8,598 nucleotides of DNA from an uncultured Oscillospiraceae bacterium (GTDB lineage Bacteria > Bacillota > Clostridia > Oscillospirales > Oscillospiraceae): NCBI GenBank assembly GCA_934533005.1, contig CAKTBC010000078.1, forward strand, positions 1 through 8,598, read 5' to 3'. The translations under genes were made by a program, and so were the position numbers. Below, in pieces: positions 6,595 to 8,598 of the stretch (the first letter of the stretch is position 1; each line of letters opens with the position of its first letter). The notes beneath the pieces were generated by a model that did no database searches, had not been told where the DNA came from, and saw nothing but the letters and a program-made list of their open reading frames with translations.

Positions 6595-7305
6595 TCAGGT
6601 TCCGAGATACGCCTTTTTGACGGCCTCGTTGTTCAAAAGGTCTTTGCCCGCGCCGGAGAGCGTGATGCAGCCGGTCTCCATAACGTAGGCGGAGTCGGCG
6701 ACCTTGAGCGCCATATTCGCGTTCTGCTCGATGAGCAGAATGGACACGCCCTGCCGGTTGATCTGGCGGATGATCTCAAAGATATCGCGCACAACGAGCG
6801 GCGCGAGGCCGAGCGACGGCTCATCCATCATGATGAGCTTTGGGCGCGCCATAAGCGCGCGGCCCACGGCCAGCATCTGCTGCTCGCCGCCGGAGAGCGT
6901 GCCGCCCGCCTGCCACGAGCGCTCGCGCAGGCGCGGGAAGAGGTCGTACACCCATTGGATATCGCCGGAAATGTCATCATTACGGAGATATGCGCCGACC
7001 TTGAGGTTTTCAAGCACCGTGAGATCGGGGAAAATATGCCGCCCTTCCGGGACAAGCGTGATGCCCTTTTTCACGATGGTCGTGGCATCGCGCCCGGTGA
7101 TATCGTCGCCGCGGAAGTTGATCGTGCCGCCGGAGGGCTTCACGAGACCGGCGATCGTGCGAAGCGTTGAGCTTTTGCCCGCGCCGTTCGCGCCGATGAG
7201 CGTGACGATCTCGCCCTCGTGGACATCGAAGGAGATGCCTTTGACGGCCTCGATGCCGCCATAGTTCACACTGAGATCGTGAATGGACAGGATCACATCG
7301 TTCAT
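6595..7305 (-). CDS. livF: Branched-chain amino acid ABC transporter ATP-binding protein LivF
   Basis: A 236-residue ABC ATPase, the second nucleotide-binding subunit of a LIV-type (HAAT family) importer for leucine, isoleucine, valine or related amino acids. Walker A is GANGAGKS (38-45), the ABC signature LSGGEQQ (137-143) and Walker B LIMMDEP (157-163). VPEGR (85-89) and LIEQN (191-195), in place of the usual Q-loop glutamine and H-loop histidine, are the normal LivF variants and separate it from LivG. Length is normal for the family. Its ATG (7305-7303) overlaps the livG stop as ATGA, which implies translational coupling and matched amounts of the two ATPases. It is the last gene of the operon, followed by a hairpin terminator. 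The exact substrate cannot be read from the ATPase. Confidence 0.95.
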   Translation of the reverse strand: MNDVILSIHDLSVNYGGIEAVKGISFDVHEGEIVTLIGANGAGKSSTLRTIAGLVKPSGGTINFRGDDITGRDATTIVKKGITLVPEGRHIFPDLTVLENLKVGAYLRNDDISGDIQWVYDLFPRLRERSWQAGGTLSGGEQQMLAVGRALMARPKLIMMDEPSLGLAPLVVRDIFEIIRQINRQGVSILLIEQNANMALKVADSAYVMETGCITLSGAGKDLLNNEAVKKAYLGT

Positions 7306-8147
7306 TCTTCCGCCACCCCCAGATAAGCTTCGATAACTTTCGGGTCGCCCTGCACAACGGCAGGCGTGCCCTGCGAGATGAGCTTGCCGAAATCGACCAC
7401 ATAGATACGATCGGAGAACTTCATGACAAGCTCCATGTGGTGCTCGATCATGAGGATCGTGAGATCGTATTTCTTTTTGATCTGCATGATAAACTGGCCA
7501 AGCTCTTCCGTCTCCTGCGGGTTCATACCGGCGGCGGGCTCATCGAGCAGAAGGAGCTTCGGATCGGTAGCGAGAGCGCGGGCGATCTCCAGCCGCCGCT
7601 GCAAGCCGTACGGCAGGGACGTTGCAAGCTCATTACGATACTGCACAAGGTTCTGCTCTTCGAGCAGTTCCATTGTCTCTTTTTCCATGCGGCGATCCTC
7701 CGCCACGGAGACACGCAGCGCCGCGCTGAATACGTTCTGCTTGGCGCGCATGTGCTTGGCCGTGAGAACATTTTCAAACACCGTCATGGATTTCCACAGG
7801 CGGATGTTCTGGAATGTGCGGGCAATGCCGAGCTTTGTGATCTGGTCAGGCGTCGGTTCGAGGATCTTTTCCTTGAGATACATCTCGGCGTTCATGCCCT
7901 GGTAATTTTTCTGCATCTTTCCGGTCGGATGCGCGGAGACCATAAGATGATCTTCAAAGAACACCTTGCCGTTCGTCGGCTGGTATACGCCGGTGATGCA
8001 GTTGAAGGCCGTCGTCTTCCCTGCGCCGTTCGGGCCGATGAGCGCAACGATCTCCCCCTTATCCACATTGAGCGAAAGGTTATTTACCGCCACAACGCCG
8101 CCGAACTGCATGGTGACGTTTTCCATACGGAGCATCGATTCACTCAT
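7302..8147 (-). CDS. livG: Branched-chain amino acid ABC transporter ATP-binding protein LivG
   Basis: A 281-residue ABC ATPase paired with LivF at the cytoplasmic face of the LIV permease. Walker A is GPNGAGKT (38-45), the Q-loop lies in ARTFQNIRL (109-117), the signature is the LivG-type LPYGLQRRLEIARAL (178-192), Walker B is LLLLDEP (198-204) and the H-loop is in IEHHME (234-239). The start is the ATG at 8147, because GGAGGTGA (8160-8153) lies just before it; an in-frame ATG 21 codons upstream has no support and would extend far into livM. The protein is longer than the usual 250-260 residues because of an extra hydrophilic segment at about 72-101, between the strand after Walker A and the Q-loop. 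Its first 8 bases overlap the end of livM and its stop overlaps the livF start. Confidence 0.95.
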   Translation of the reverse strand: MSESMLRMENVTMQFGGVVAVNNLSLNVDKGEIVALIGPNGAGKTTAFNCITGVYQPTNGKVFFEDHLMVSAHPTGKMQKNYQGMNAEMYLKEKILEPTPDQITKLGIARTFQNIRLWKSMTVFENVLTAKHMRAKQNVFSAALRVSVAEDRRMEKETMELLEEQNLVQYRNELATSLPYGLQRRLEIARALATDPKLLLLDEPAAGMNPQETEELGQFIMQIKKKYDLTILMIEHHMELVMKFSDRIYVVDFGKLISQGTPAVVQGDPKVIEAYLGVAEE

Positions 8148-8598
8148 GGTTTTCACCTCCGGAAACGGCCTTCTTTTTCCCGCCGAAGAGCTTTTTGCAG
8201 CGGGCCGCAATGCGATCCCAGCTAAACTCCTTATCGCCCATGATGCCGGTGCGGAAGAACAGCACCACGACCATGAGAATTACGGAGAACACGACCATGC
8301 GGAAGCCGGTCTTAAGCAGCGGCACGCGGAAATTGCCGATGTACGTAGTTTTGTCAAGGAAGCGCAGCCACCACTCGCGGCTCGCAATGACGAGAAAGGC
8401 GGAGAGGATGCTGCCCGTCACGCTGCCCATACCGCCGATAACAACAATGAGCAGGATAAAATACGTCACAGCAATGGTGAACGTTGTAGACGATACTGCG
8501 CCGAGGAACATTGCCATCAGCGCGCCGCCGATGGCCGCAAAGAACGAGCTGATGATAAAGCTCATCTGCTTGTGCTTGGCGAGGTTGATGCCCATCGC
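8140..8598 (-). CDS. livM: Branched-chain amino acid ABC transporter permease LivM (C-terminal part)
   Basis: The frame is open to the right edge and gives the last 152 residues of an inner membrane permease of the LIV family. It begins with AMGINLAKHKQ, the conserved cytoplasmic loop found in LivM. Hydrophobic helices follow at about fragment residues 12-32, 40-56 and 98-113. The permease signature IGGMGSVTGSILSAF lies at about 54-68 and contacts the ATPases. The tail after the last helix is charged and lysine-rich. The stop TGA at 8142-8140 lies 8 bases inside livG. LivM rather than LivH is chosen because of the order livM-livG-livF and the AMGIN loop. The N-terminal half and the other import subunits are outside the window. 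Confidence 0.92.
   Translation of the reverse strand, partial: AMGINLAKHKQMSFIISSFFAAIGGALMAMFLGAVSSTTFTIAVTYFILLIVVIGGMGSVTGSILSAFLVIASREWWLRFLDKTTYIGNFRVPLLKTGFRMVVFSVILMVVVLFFRTGIMGDKEFSWDRIAARCKKLFGGKKKAVSGGENHE
8153..8160 (-). promoter_or_regulatory. Ribosome binding site that sets the livG start
   Basis: GGAGGTGA on the minus strand is close to a full anti-16S match, placed 5 bases before the ATG at 8147. It lies inside the 3' end of livM and decides the livG start over an upstream in-frame ATG at 8210. Confidence 0.8.

Noticed and set aside
8148..8210. Upstream extension of LivG by 21 residues
   Set aside because: The extension is basic, matches no ABC protein start, lies inside livM, and a near-perfect Shine-Dalgarno sequence points to the ATG at 8147.
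1..8598. CRISPR repeats, IS ends, tRNA or rRNA genes, riboswitches, phage genes
   Set aside because: I read for direct repeat arrays, terminal inverted repeats, transposase motifs and tRNA-like folds and saw none. The gaps between genes are too short for a riboswitch.

Overview
The window reads as a stretch of a GC-rich Bacillota chromosome, most like a gut Clostridia/Oscillospirales genome. This is inferred from the Gram-positive style Shine-Dalgarno sequences (AAGGAGG, GGAGGTGA), the FtsH and GNAT family types and the tight operon packing; no marker gene is present to prove it. Almost all of it is coding, and no stretch over 300 bases lacks a gene.

Left part, plus strand (1-1752): the C-terminal end of a sensor histidine kinase overlaps by ATGA a 349-residue protein made of two complete GNAT acetyltransferase domains. 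A separate third GNAT gene follows 13 bases later. The second domain of the fusion and the third gene are clearly related to each other, so this is a small amplified acetyltransferase cluster. The fusion joint still carries a full ribosome binding site and ATG, and it is one base from a TAA stop. A perfect 15-bp hairpin at 1764-1796 ends this operon and serves the convergent operon as well.

Middle part, minus strand (6594 down to 1810): an apparent four-gene operon of a DUF1015 protein, FtsH, a Nudix hydrolase and an MFS exporter. Spacing is very tight (26 bases, then a GTGA stop/start overlap, then 9 bases). The Nudix gene has an in-frame TAG at codon 24, where relatives are expected to carry glutamine (CAG). 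The rest of the frame, including a complete Nudix box, is intact, which suggests a very recent nonsense mutation, a sequence error or, less likely, readthrough. The probable promoter is a consensus TTGACA / TATAAT pair at 6594-6565. It lies inside the terminator of the upstream liv operon, with the -35 directly after the livF stop codon and the -10 in the hairpin loop.

Right part, minus strand (8598 down to 6595): the end of a branched-chain amino acid (LIV-type) ABC transporter operon, with partial livM permease, livG ATPase and livF ATPase in the standard order and overlapping start/stop codons. The substrate-binding protein, livH and the start of livM would lie beyond the right edge.

No mobile element, CRISPR array, tRNA or rRNA is visible, and I do not see a new multi-gene system. 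The points most worth checking are the amber codon in the Nudix gene, the stop-loss GNAT fusion and the promoter nested in a terminator.
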